Origin: Cinnamomum chago
Taxonomy: Eukaryota > Streptophyta > Magnoliopsida > Laurales > Lauraceae
DNA: 64,000 nt
Direction: 5' to 3'
Assembly: GCA_038049695.1 (NCBI GenBank)
Contig: CP142455.1
Location: 25,333,501-25,397,500 of the forward strand
Below the pieces are notes generated by a model. That model worked only from the letters and a program-made list of their open reading frames with translations. It made no database searches and was not told the origin of the DNA. Every line of letters starts with the position of its first letter. Position 1 is the stretch's first letter. The translations under genes were made by a program, and so were the position numbers. Shown here piece after piece: positions 49,132 through 60,317 of this stretch.

Positions 49132-49168
49132 CTTCCTGGCGATTTTGGTTTTGATCCTCTTGGGCTAG
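49132..49168 (+). pseudogene. Light-harvesting chlorophyll a/b protein exon fragment
   Basis: About 12 codons read LPGDFGFDPLGLG and end at a good splice donor (G then GTAAGC). The motif is the conserved segment before helix one of LHC proteins and fits the Lhca2 form best. Upstream is TTTTTGCAA, one base from a normal acceptor. No further LHC exon is seen nearby. It is probably a captured or decayed scrap, since a real gene would continue. Confidence 0.45.
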
Positions 49169-49845
49169 GTAAGCATTGCTGAAGTTTAAGCATTTTGAGT
49201 TGTATTTTTATTTCAATTATGAATAATAGTTTCACTACAGAAAGGAAAATTCTTAAGAACATCAGCCCAAAATTCCATTTTTCTTTTCATGTATCGTGGA
49301 TTAAAGGGTCTGTCAACCATTCAAATTTATACTTTCTTTTCATGTATTGTGGATTAAAGGGTCTGTCAACCATTCAAATTTATACTGTGTACATCTTTCT
49401 CTACTGTTTTCTCCACATCCCAATGGCCCCCAAGTACTGTGACTGCTCACCTTTTTTTCAGGGACACCTTATTCATCTCAATAGTTGGGATTGGTTGGGA
49501 TTGTAAGCTCTTCATATGGATTAAAGGTGGGTCTCATATCGTTAGATCTTGTGAGCATTAACATTTGCCACAAAGATTCTCTGGGCGTATTGCATAAAGT
49601 GGTCTTCAAGTATGATAGCATTGAAATATGCATGTATCCCCAGATGGACATTTATCTTCAAAATTATCAGTTTCAAAATTTGCAAATGAATAGTTTGATT
49701 CTGAAAAAAGCTTAAGACAACTGGGGCATGTTAGAAAGCAATGAAGCATAAGCATCTAAAACTGAAAACATCCAATAATCTGAAGTTCAGAGACAGACAA
49801 ACATATTGCCTCTATGCAAATTTGTATAACTTTTGACTTCCTCAC

Positions 49846-50268
49846 CTGGTTCACAACATCCTTAGACATCCGACTGAATTCCTTCTTCATGACCGACCTG
49901 TGGTACAGGTTGCCAGGCTGGTTCTGCTTCTTTGTCTTTGTTGTGGAAAGCACAACAGAGAGGTCTTTCCCACCCGCCTGGATCGACACCGTCTTCTTGT
50001 TTGCGAGCCCTATTAATTTCACAAAAAAAAAAGAAATGAATTATTAAAAAAAAAAAAACATGAAGGCTAATCAGATGGGACTAAAGAAAAAAGAAATCTA
50101 TTTTAAAATCTCAAGCAGACACCTCACACCTGAATGCTTGAAGGAGTTGACATTGTAAAGGTTGTTGCTTGCTGAACTGCACCATTGGCTGTTTCCAAAC
50201 TCCTTCACAAGAAAGGAGTTGTTCTTCTTAACAATCTCCCAAATCAAATCCCCAGGAAGGGTAGCCAT
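49846..50268 (-). pseudogene. Ribosomal protein eL28 (RPL28) gene fragment, exons 1-2
   Basis: eL28 is a protein of the cytosolic 60S subunit. Exon 1 (50268-50130) starts [20 protein letters not shown] and ends SFKHSG. An intron with GT-AG ends follows (50129-50010). Exon 2 (50009-49846) reads [16 protein letters not shown] through [14 protein letters not shown] to a GT donor. This matches the first two-thirds of plant eL28. In exon 1 the segment after VKEFGN ([10 protein letters not shown]) departs from the family: the V-Q-F-S-K residues are out of frame, with two small length changes that cancel. The C-terminal exon (DNYYRPDLKKAAL type) is not found downstream. Introns are kept, so this is a DNA-level copy and not a retrocopy. 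It is likely non-functional. Confidence 0.8.
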
Positions 50269-51010
50269 TTCTATCTCTACAAGAATTGAAAATCATATTA
50301 AAAGAATGAAACCACAAAAGAAAAATCAAACATTATGACTAAATGTCTATAACATTATGACTAAATGGTGCTGATAGATTCATCAGGAAAATATGCACAT
50401 TTATATTATACCCGTTTGAGTAAAGAGGTTACTACAATGTTTTAAACAAATAAAACCAAAATGCTTGATTCAGTTTGACAAATCTGGTTTGCACTGCCAT
50501 TTGGGTGACCAGTGTAATGGCATTTGGCGAACTCGTATTGGCTAGCCAAAAAACCTCTCTGGATCAGCCTAAGGCCCCTCTCCCTTTCCTTTCTTTTCTT
50601 CCTTCCCCACTTCTTTCAGAACTATTATATATATATATATATATATATCAGAAAATTATATATATTATGTACTTTGAAATCAAGTTACTGTTACAGTGAC
50701 TTGATTAATAAGATTTCATTATAATCCTTTAAATTTACAAAATGTTTTTCACAAATTAGGTATGCTGAGAAATTATCTTGATCATTGAAGTGGGAAAAAA
50801 ATCAGGTGCTTTACAGATCAATTGTTTCTCAAATCAGGTATGCTTTAATTATCAAGTGATGTACGCTCGTTGAAATGCTTGGGGTATTTTTTGCTGCATT
50901 TTCCATCCTGCATACACACATTTTGAATTTAGATGTCCACATGGACCATGGATCATGTACCTCTTAATCATGTTATATAACTCAGGTATTTCTATGGAAG
51001 CAACATTATC
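50269..51010. other. AT-rich spacer with (TA)n, no gene seen
   Basis: Contains a (TA)n tract at 50621-50650. No coding region is supported between the eL28 fragment and the palindrome. Confidence 0.4.
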
Positions 51011-51329
51011 TAAAGCCCAGGCCTAAAAGTGAGAATATATTTAGAATTAAATGAAGATAAAAGATATTATTGAATTGAAATAAAGAGTGTCATATAGATA
51101 CCGGTGCACAAGTATAGTTGCACATAGCTGTCATAGCATAATAATATAATATGAAAGAATCTATAAACTACAAGTTTATTAAATAAGTACGTTTATGCAA
51201 AATAATAAATAATGAATTTTGCTTCAAACATAAAGTTGAATAATAAATAATTCAAAATTTTGAAGAATAAGAAGATTGTGCAATTCATCCACTTGTTTAT
51301 TGACTTGTTTAAGCGTTAGTCAGTGAAAT

Positions 51330-53490
51330 TGTCACTTTACTTTCCAATTGACCAAGTGCATTACTTGTCCCAATGGCTGAAGGGTTGATGTTATTTTCAA
51401 TCTTCAATGTTGTTGACATAAGTGAAAATAAGTTAGTGAAATGAAACAATCATTGAAAAGAATAAATCTTAATAAAACAAAATTTTAAAGGCTCACAATG
51501 TTCTATTTCTGATAGTAAGAACTTTCCCCTCATGATTGACGTTTATGTATTTTATTTTTTTAATTGGAACTCCACTATCAAAAGTAGATTTGCTCAAGTT
51601 CGATCCTAACTTGAGATGGAACAAGTATTCCTGCCATAGTGCTTTATGGATTTGAGGTGCAAAATGAGTGTACCAATCATCCTGCAAAATGTGATAAAAA
51701 GAAATTACAAGACAAAGAATTAGATAACTGAGATTTATATATATTGTATATTATAAGATCATATTAAAAAGAATAGAAACAAACAAACATTGTGTCATTA
51801 CCTTAGCTGCATATACTTCAAAATTTTCGTCTGATATATTCATGAATTTCTTAACGACATTGTCTTGGAGCAAAAATGTTGCACTTCTGGTGTGATCCAT
51901 GACCGTTATCGTTGCAATGTATCTATAGTTAAAAAAATTTTAAATTATAGAGTTTAAATTAATTTATTTAATTTATAAATCTAACATGTTACATGAAAAT
52001 TGTGCATTATTAATAACTTACCTTATTTTGTTTGTTCGCGCGGGGTGATTGCATTTGGCCATTATTTACACCTGGATCAATTTTTTATTATCACACCTAC
52101 TACAAGATACGAATGATAATGGTCTATCCATATGCAACGTTGCGACGGTAGCTTTGATTGCAACATATTTCACCTATAAACATGCAGGATAAAATTTATA
52201 ATTTTATTTCATACAATACAAATATAGATGAAAAATGCACACAATAATCATAAAAAAGATGTGAATAATAAGTAACTTACTTCAATTACACCATTCTCCA
52301 CTATTGAAACTAAATCTTCCAATAAAATTCTGTTATTCAGTGAATCGCCACTGTGGCATTCATTCTTATATTTAATATTTCAAACACATATTAGAATGAT
52401 GTATTTTATTATTTAATTTAGTAAATTTGAAAAGTTGATAATTTTACCACTTTAATAAAGACTTTGCCTCTGGAATATTTGGGTTGATCATTATCCTGAT
52501 AGCGAATGATGTACTTAGATCAATATTGCCTACACTTACTTTTAACATTAGCGTTAAAGCATACGTTGGAATTAAAAGAAGAACGTTTAATTAATTACCA
52601 TTGTATTCCTTAACTACGATTGATATAGTGAAGATGACTCTTCCAACATTTGATGTTAAATAATAAAAGTGGTATGATGCCAAATCTCCCTATAATGTTA
52701 GATTCAATTTTTTCAAACTACAAGAATAGAGGAGCAAATGAGAAATTAGTATATTCATCACATAGAAGATTTTAAATAAATTTGTAGGTTGTAAATAAAA
52801 ATACCTTTCATCATATAATATAACATCTAGTTTTGCTAGTTCTGTTCCATCTTGTTTTCTTATATAAGATATGCCTGTCACATCTTCTATAATTCCGATG
52901 ATATCTATATAATGAGAAACAATGCAATGAATAATAATTTAAATAAGCAAATATTTTCCTTAAAGGTAAAACTCGGCATGATAGAAGTTAATACCTGGAA
53001 GAAATTTGACTTTGTTTAGCAGAGATGGAATACTTGATTACTGGAATTTCAGGATATGCATCAATTATTTGTACGATTAAGGAATCTCTTGCCACTGAAA
53101 GCTAATAATCATGCTCGACAACGTTGTATGCATCTGGAGCTGGCTTAACCCAAATATTTCTTATAGTATTACAGCTAGCCTCACTTAAGTTGTTATCGAA
53201 TTTTGGGATCTCATCATTAAATTATGTCATAAGAATTTGATCGCCCTGTAATTTTAAAATAGAAAAGAGTAATTAGATTAGCTTTAATATTAAATATTCA
53301 ATGTAATAACAAATGTATGTAAACTATGTTTTACCTTTTCATCAATAAGAATAAGTTTGTTTATTCTTCCTGATCCTCTTCCTGTATGATACTCTCTATC
53401 TTCAAGGACTCTGCCAAGCCTTACTTTGATATGCCATTTATCACAAAAGCAGTGGAGTTCTTCTAGGCGATGATATCTCTTGGACAACAT
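51330..53490 (-). pseudogene. RPA70-like OB-fold gene, left palindrome arm
   Basis: The mirror of the right-arm gene. It begins at 53490 with SKRYHRLEELHCFCDKWHIK and ends with the DDWYTHFAPQIHKALWQEYL exon (51687-51493). Replication protein A large-subunit-like proteins bind single-stranded DNA through OB folds, and plant Helitrons often encode one. LTLW-type OB-fold sequence is present at about 52690. In the zinc-ribbon region the first CxxC (SCSRCD) is present, but the second (CNHC in the right copy) is lost with a small deletion near 52045, so this copy is defective. Confidence 0.75.
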
Positions 53491-53860
53491 TTATGATTGA
53501 ATGATTTTCAGATCCTGTAGTAATAGGAATACAGTTTTAATGAAAAGCATTATATGAATTATGATGAGATATTTTATAGGGTCTAAAGGAAGAACAATTA
53601 CCTTTATTATGAGTTTGTGGAATGTCTTTTTACTTCATTCAACACTTCACTGTATACAGCATTTCTTGTATAGCCAAGAAATGTAAGAAATGTTGTATAC
53701 AATGAAGTGTTGAATGAAGTAAAAAGGCATTCCACAAACTCATAATAAAGGTAATTGCTCTTCCTTTAGACCCTATAAAATATGTCATCATAATTCACAT
53801 AATCTTTTCATTAAAATTGTATTCCTATTACTATAGGATCTAAAAATCATTCAATCATAA

Positions 53861-56086
53861 ATGTCGTCCAAGAGATATCATCGCCAAGACGAACTCCACT
53901 GCTTTTGTGATAAATGGCATATCAAAGTAAGGGTTGGCAAAGTCCTTAAAGACAGAGAGTATCATACAAGAAAGGGATCAAGAAGAATAAATAAACTTAT
54001 TCTTATTGATGAAAAGGTAAAACATAGTCTACATAAATTTGTTATTACATTGAATATTTAATATTAAAGCTAATCTAATTACTCTTTTCTATTTTAAAAT
54101 TACAGGGTGATCAAATTCTTATTACATTATTTAATGATGAGATCCCAAAATTCAGTAACAACTTATGTGAGGGTAGTTGTTACACCATAAGAAATATTAG
54201 GGTTAAGCAAGCTCCAGATGCATACAATGTTGTCAAGCATGATTATCAGCTTTCATTGGGAAAAGATTCTTTAATCGTACAAATAATTGATGCATGTCCT
54301 GAAATTCCATTCATCAAGCATTACTTTGTTCCAATTGATACACTTCCATCTTTGCTAAACAAAGTCAAATTTCGTCCAGGTATTAACTTCTACCATGCAG
54401 AATTTTACCTTTAAGGAAAATATTTGCTTATTTAAATTATTATTCATTGCATTGTTTCTCATTATATAAATATCATCAGAATTATAGAAGATGTGACAGG
54501 CATATCTTATATAAGAAAACAAGATGGAATAGAACTAGCAAAACTAGATGTTATATTATATAATGAAAGGTATTTTTATTTACAACCTACAAATTTATTT
54601 TAAATATTATATTTGATGAATATACTAATTTCTCATTTTTCTCCTCTATTCTTGTAGTTTGAAAAAAAAATTAATCTAACATTATGGGGAGATTTGGCAT
54701 CAACCACTTTTATTCTTTAACATCAAATGTTGGAAGAGTCCTCTTGACTACATCATTCGTAGTTAATGAATACAATGTTAATTAATTAAACATTCTTCTA
54801 TTAATTCCAATGTACGCATTAACACTAATGTTAAAAGTAAGTGCAGGCAATATTGATCTCAGCACGTCATTCGCTACCAGGATAATGATCAAGCCAAATA
54901 TTCCAGAGGCAAAGTCTTTATTAAAGTGGTAAAATTATCAACTTTTCAAATTTACTAAATTAAATAATAAAATACATCATTCTAATATGTGTTTGAAATA
55001 TTAAATACAAGAATGAAGGCCACAATATGGTGATTCATTGAATATCAGAATTTTATTGGAAGATTTAGTTTCAATAGTGGACAATGGAGTAACTGAAGTA
55101 AGTTACTTATGATTCACATTTTTTTATGATTATTGTGTTCATTTTTCATTTATATTTGTATTGTATGAAATAAAATTATAAATTTTATCCTGCATGTTTA
55201 TAGGTGAAATATGTTGCAATCAAAGCTACCGTCGTAATGTTGCACATGGATAGACCATTATCATTCGTATCTTGTAGTAGGTGTGATAAAAAAATTGATT
55301 CAAGTGTAAATAATGGTCAATGCAATCATTGCACTTTCCCCACGCGAACAAACAAAATAAGGTAAGTTATTAATAATGCACAACTTTCATGTAATATGTT
55401 AGATTTATAAATTGAATAAATTAATTTAAACTTTATAATTTTAAACTTTTATAACTGTAGATACATTACAACAATAACGGTCATGAATCACACCGGAATT
55501 GCAACATTTTTGCTCCGAGACTATGTCGTTAAGAAATTCATGAATACGTCAGAAGAAAATTCTAAAGTAAATGCAGCTGAGTTAATAACACAATGTTTGT
55601 TTCTTTCTATTCTTTTTAATATGGTCTTATAATATATAATATATATAAATCTCAGTTATCTAATTCTTTGTCTTGTAATTTATTTTTATCACATTTTGCA
55701 GGATGATTGGTACACCCATTTTGCACCTCAAATCCATAAAGCACTATGGCAGGAATACTTGTTCCATCTCAAGTTAGGATCGAACATGAGCAAATCTACT
55801 TTCGATAGTGGAGTTCCAATTCAAAAAATAAAATACATAAACGTCAATCATGAGGGGAAAGTTCTTACTGTCAGAAATAGAACATTGTGAGCCTTTAAAT
55901 TTTTGTTTTATTAAGATTTATTCTTTTCAATGTTTGTTTCATTTCACTAACTTATTTTCACTTATGTCAACAGCATTGAAGATTGAAAATAACATCAACC
56001 CTTCAGCCATTGGGACAAGTAATGCACTTGGTCAATTGGAAAGTAAAGTGACAATTTCACTGACTAACGCTGAAACAAGTCGATAA
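53861..56086 (+). pseudogene. RPA70-like OB-fold gene, right palindrome arm
   Basis: Exons can be followed from 53861. Exon 1 (to 54016) starts SSKRYHRQDELHCFCDKWHI. Exon 2 (54106-54379) reads GDQILITLFNDEIPKF to LLNKVKFRP. Exon 3 (about 54472-54569) has EDVTGISYIRKQDG. Later pieces are LTLWGDLAS (about 54680), NIDLSTSFATRIMIKPNIPE (about 54850), ILLEDLVSIVDNGVTE, then VKYVAIKATVV with a four-Cys zinc ribbon (SCSRCD and QCNHC, about 55280-55335). The gene continues MNHTGIATFLLRDYVVKKF, DDWYTHFAPQIHK and NNINPSAIGTSNALG. This is the architecture of RPA1 (OB folds, Rep_fac-A_C). The acceptor before exon 3 reads TAA where the left copy has TAG, and exon 4 opens poorly, so it is probably dead. 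Confidence 0.75.
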
Positions 56087-56356
56087 ACAAATGGATGAGT
56101 TGCATAATCTTCTTATTCTTCAAAATTCTGAATTATTTATTATTCAACTTTATGTTTGAAGCAAAATTCATTATTTATTATTTTGCATAAACATACTTAT
56201 TTCATACTTTTAGTTATAGATTCTTTCAAATTACATTATCGTGATATGACAGTTTTGTGCAACTATACTTGAGCACCGGTGTCTATATGATACTCTTTAT
56301 TTCAATTCAATAATATCTTTTCTCTTACTTTAATTCTAAATATATTCTCACTTTTG

Positions 56357-56393
56357 GGCCCGGGCTAAGCACGGGCCGGGCCTTTGTTGTTAG
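56357..56393 (+). other. Candidate Helitron 3' end (hairpin plus terminus)
   Basis: GGCCCG, a 9-base loop and CGGGCC (56357-56377) form a GC hairpin. About 12 bases later the sequence reads TTAG followed by T. Helitrons end in CTRR with such a hairpin 10-12 bases inside and insert between A and T. The last bases here deviate from CTRR by one change, so this is suggestive only. Confidence 0.4.
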
Positions 56394-57872
56394 TTTTTGT
56401 TTAAGAGAAAAAAAAAAAAGTAAAATGTTATGTATGAATCACTCCATCTTGATTTCTAAAGTTTCTTGCTCAAGAGTCTAAGCTTAACTTTTTTCATAAA
56501 AACTCTTAAAAAGAAATGATAAATTAAGGAGAGAAACTTGGGACGATTAATCAATTGAATAATTCCAGTATGACACTTGTTCGTGCTTCTTTTTTTTCTT
56601 TTTTCTTTTTTTCCTAAACGGCATTTCATAAATGACAAGTATTCACACTTTTCACAAAGTCTTTTAAAGGAGGAGAATGGATGGTTGGTATTGTAAACTT
56701 GGGAGTGCATTTTATCTTTATTTCGGGGGTAGATCTCACTCTTTTGAACTTTTATTTCTTTAGCAAAGACTTTTCATGTGACTCATATATTACATGGGCC
56801 ACGATTATAATGTTTATATAATATTTTTATGGGAAAATTTTAAAACAGGACTTAGAATTTCCACAGATTTCAAATCAGGATACACAAAAACTAATATTTC
56901 AAAACAAGACTTAAGTTTTCTAATTACATTTCAAATAAGGACATAGTGGCGGACCCAAGATTTTCGTTTGGGTGGGTCTTGAAAAAATAATATTTTTTAT
57001 TCAAAGTAATAATTTGAAAGATGAGTTTTAGTGACAGCCAAACGGATAAGTGTCACCAGAGTTTGAAAAGCTATTGAAAAAATTATACTAGTTTTTAATA
57101 ACAGCATATGAGATAAAGAGCCAACACTATATCAAGTTCTCTATCGTTCTAAAACAAAGCTCTCATTTTGAAATGAATGAACCCAAGACAACCATTGGCC
57201 CTCTCTTCTTAGCCTTTGTATATAACTAAATAAAAATAAAGAAAATGGACAAAAGAAAGGTATTAATCAGTTGGGTTGAACTCCAATCCCAAGTACTAAA
57301 GAACTTAAATAAATAAAATTAGATTTGTGTCCAATATTCAAACTCATTTTAACGTAAGTTGCATTATATTAATAAAAATAAAGTCTGTGTTTGAAACTAA
57401 ATAGGCTTCAATCTGAGTTAAAAATCAAGCTTGAAAATGATGCTCAAAATGATCTAGCAAAAGATAAATAAATTGGCAATTAGTACACGAAAGTAGAGAA
57501 ATTGAACAAATAAGGGGACCTACCTAGAGAGGAGTTTTCGAGAACAAAAGGAAAAATAGGAAGCGGTAGTGCCGCACCACAAGGAATACCTCACAAGAGA
57601 GGGACGAAGAGGCATGCCAACGCTGGATACCGCGTGTGATTTGAGGATCTCTTCCAATTTAGTGATTTTTGAGAGGGAGAGAGTTTGTGGAAATAGATGG
57701 GGGCTAGACAATTTTTTAAGTGGGGGCTGGGCTGGTTTAGCTTTAGACAACTCATGGGTGTTTTCCAGTTGGATGAGGGCTAAATCCCCCAGACCACTAT
57801 ATGTATATCCTCCCATGTCAGGTCATCCGGTGATAATATGAGTTTTCCAGCGAGAATGAGTTGTTGGCGATC

Positions 57873-58453
57873 CAGGGCCAGTTCTGAATTTTTCAGGGCT
57901 CAGGGCAAGAGTAAAAGTTAGGCCTCTTCAGCCATCATATATGATAATATCATTGGTGGGCCCCAGTACTAATGTGAAAAATTGGCAATGAATTGATGAT
58001 GCCCAAGTATAATTATTTGAAAAAAAAGAGAAGAAAGAAAACTCATACCAGAATTTAAGCATCATATATGGAGAATAAAAAATCATTGGTGGGCCCCACT
58101 AACAGATGAGAAGAACGGGTGAAGGGCTGAAGGCTTGATGATCTATTTGTAAAAAAAAAAGCCACAAATCATCCCAACGCTAGACCAGATTCTCCCAGAA
58201 TTTCAGCCATCAAATATAAAATATCATTGGTGGGCCCCACTGATGGATGCTCAAATAAGTGATGTAATAAGCACTCTCAGATGATTTGATGATGGGTCTA
58301 TTGATGTCCAGGACGATGGAATCCATTGGATGAGCCATGCCCCCACCAAATGATTGAAAAAAAAAAATAAAAGGTAGAAGGGATTTTGTGCCCCCCCCTG
58401 AAAAATGGGCCCAGGGCAAGGGCACTTATAGCCCTTGCTCAGGGCAGGCCCTA
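57873..58453. mobile_element. hAT-type MITE of 581 bp nested in the MULE
   Basis: Flanked by the 8-bp direct repeat TGGCGATC (57865-57872 and 58454-58461). The ends are inverted and hAT-like: CAGGGCCAGTTCTGA on the left, TAGGGCCTGCCCTGA read inward from the right. Inside, TCATTGGTGGGCCCC occurs three times (about 57950, 58083 and 58223), so the interior is internally repeated. There is no coding capacity. Confidence 0.85.
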
Positions 58454-58689
58454 TGGCGATCTACCCACCATCTTCTACTATCCAAACAAGCTAGATGATA
58501 CCCTTTTTCTATCACTTTCTTCTTCCTTCCATCATCATCATTCCCAGCTATCTACATCACTTCTCATCTTCATCATCTCTCAATGACCATTGCAAAAGGT
58601 TAGTGCTCGGGTGTTTTGGTATCTATCGCATCAAAAATCATATTCTTTCCCCAACCGAATAAAAGTGTCTCCTTCACCATCACTCCTCT

Positions 58690-58699
<10 letters not shown>

Positions 58700-58720
<21 letters not shown>

Positions 58721-58731
58721 GGTTAGGTAGT
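58700..58731. repeat. (GTTA)n microsatellite
   Basis: About seven near-perfect copies of GTTA after a short (TA)n tract. Confidence 0.8.
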
Positions 58732-59226
58732 TTAGCACCTAACATATTTAAACCAGATCTTCACTATAATAGGATTGACTTGAATAACACAACATAAATC
58801 TTGAAATCTAAATGCGTACCTAGCTCCATTGCATTTCCCTGATCCAAACCGCTGTCTTTGATTCGGGATTTACTACACTCCTCCGCTGCGGTCTTACTAC
58901 GTAATCTCGATTGGACAACCAATGTATTGTATAGAAAGAAGCTATAACCCCTTAACCCTATACATAGGTTTTCCAAGACAACTTCATTCCCATCATGGAG
59001 TTCTGATTTAATTAGGATTTAGATTCCTCTTAGGATAGAAAAACTCCATTGGGAGATTCCTTTTAGATAGAACAACTCCATTAGGTTAGTGACTTTCCAT
59101 AAACACTAAAGACATCTCTCTTAAGAAGACTTACCAATATAGGAGTCTTTATGTGAGTTGGCCTTCTAAAGTGGGGTACTCACATGGGCGTGTGGTCGTT
59201 GGGCCATACTCAAGCCTAGTAATTCT

Positions 59227-59264
<38 letters not shown>

Positions 59265-59265
<1 letters not shown>

Positions 59266-59451
59266 AAGATGCTCATAGGAGAGATATCTCTCACCTTATA
59301 TGAGAGATAGGAGTGAACCCTCTCACCTTACTATGAGAGATAAGGTGGGGGGCTCTCACATCCATATCTAATGCCAACAACTTAAATGTGAGGGCCCCCA
59401 CTCCTATCTCTCATATAAGGTGAGAGAGATATCTCTTATAGGAGCATCTTC
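59265..59451. mobile_element. Second foldback MITE set in a (TA)n tract, inside the MULE
   Basis: The left arm GAAGATGCTC...AGAGATATCTCTC (59265 on) pairs with the right arm ending GAGCATCTTC (59451); the arms are at least 50 bp. Long (TA)n tracts lie on both sides (59230-59262 and 59453-59472). The sequence is unrelated to the MITE at 5665-5849, but size, foldback form and TA placement are the same. Confidence 0.75.
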
Positions 59452-60317
59452 ATATATATATATATATATATAATTTCATATACCTCTTAGTTATCCTTCC
59501 CTATATGAATTGATAAAGGGCGTATGGGGAAACCATCACATGACCAGCGTTACTATAGAAAAAACTCTACCCGATTCTAGAGAGAGTGAGAATGGATTTG
59601 GGGGAATAACAATGCATTTCAACGGTGGGTCGTTAACGAACAAAAAGCATATCAACTTTCTCAGCCGGATGGAAAAGAATGCGTCAGAGTGAAAAACATC
59701 AATAGCTAAGATGCGATGCCCTTGGCACCGGCACCTCCCCAACAACTTCGACTCCACCGTTGATTTGCAAAATCGCAGACGAAATATAGATAAGATTTTG
59801 TAATGAATTTTTTTTCCGGTGCATCCAACTCTAGTTTAGACTCTTCTTATTGAGAACGTGGTGGGTTGTATGTAGGTATCCAAAAAATTCATATACTCAT
59901 CGAAAAACTCATATTATCGTCGGATGTCTGTTTTGAAATGTAAATGAAAAACTTAAGCCCTGTTTTGAAATGTTAGTTTTTTTTTTTTTTTTGCCCTAAT
60001 TTAAAATATAGGCGAAACTTGAGTCCTAATTTGAAATTTTTTCTATTTTTATTTACTTACGGAAACAATGGTGTTCTTTGAATCCTCTCTCTTTCCTTTG
60101 GGGTTTCTCCGTCTTTTTCTCGGGTATTTTTATGATAATGCTCCAACGATCTCTAGTTTGCTGATTCTTCTTTTACTTGATGAATCCATAGATTAGGATC
60201 TAGGCTGTGTTTGGATGTACCCCAAGATACAACAAAATGGTTGGGAAAGTTGTGTTGGAATTCAGATTAGATATTATCTCTTTCCCTGTGTGTTTAGGAA
60301 ACACCGCTGGAGATTGT

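Larger units (their letters stand above)
51012..56382. repeat. 5.3-kb palindrome with two divergent RPA70-like genes
   Basis: The left arm (about 51012-53667) and right arm (53685 to about 56365) are inverted copies separated by a 17-bp spacer (53668-53684). Matching sequence runs from GTATACAGCATTTCTT / AAGAAATGTTGTATAC at the centre to AAAAGTGAGAATATATTTAG at the outer ends. By eye, the arms are alike at roughly nine bases in ten or better, with small indels. Both arms stop within a GC hairpin at the outer edge (GGCCCG, loop, CGGGCC at 56357-56377 on the right; a reduced GGCCTGGGC form on the left). Confidence 0.9.
56831..60043. mobile_element. Mutator-like element (MULE), non-autonomous, with nested MITEs
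   Basis: A 3,213-bp element flanked by the 9-bp direct repeat TATTTTTAT (56822-56830 and 60044-60052), the length typical of Mutator elements. The TIRs are about 113 bp: 56831-56943 and 59932-60043. They match through blocks such as AAAACAGGACTTAG / AATTAGGACTCAAG and ATTTCAAAACAnGnCTTAAGTTTT. No MURA-type transposase is seen. A short exon-like piece at 58584-58598 (ATGACCATTGCAAAAG, then GTTAGT) after a CT-rich leader hints at a captured gene start. The AT-rich duplication could in part be chance, but it sits exactly at both TIR ends. Confidence 0.72.

Noticed and set aside
48661-49182. Open frames of 162-173 residues, Phe/Ser/Leu-rich
   Set aside because: Pyrimidine-tract artefacts open in two phases. 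Only the last 12 codons of one frame have real similarity (LHC), and those are listed separately.
56946-57803. Second hAT element inside the MULE (TAGTGGCGGACC to CCACTA)
   Set aside because: The inner end sequences are only partly complementary and the flanking 8 bp differ.
57520-57841. Open frames of 90-98 residues on both strands
   Set aside because: Overlapping on opposite strands with no recognisable motif, inside a non-autonomous MULE.
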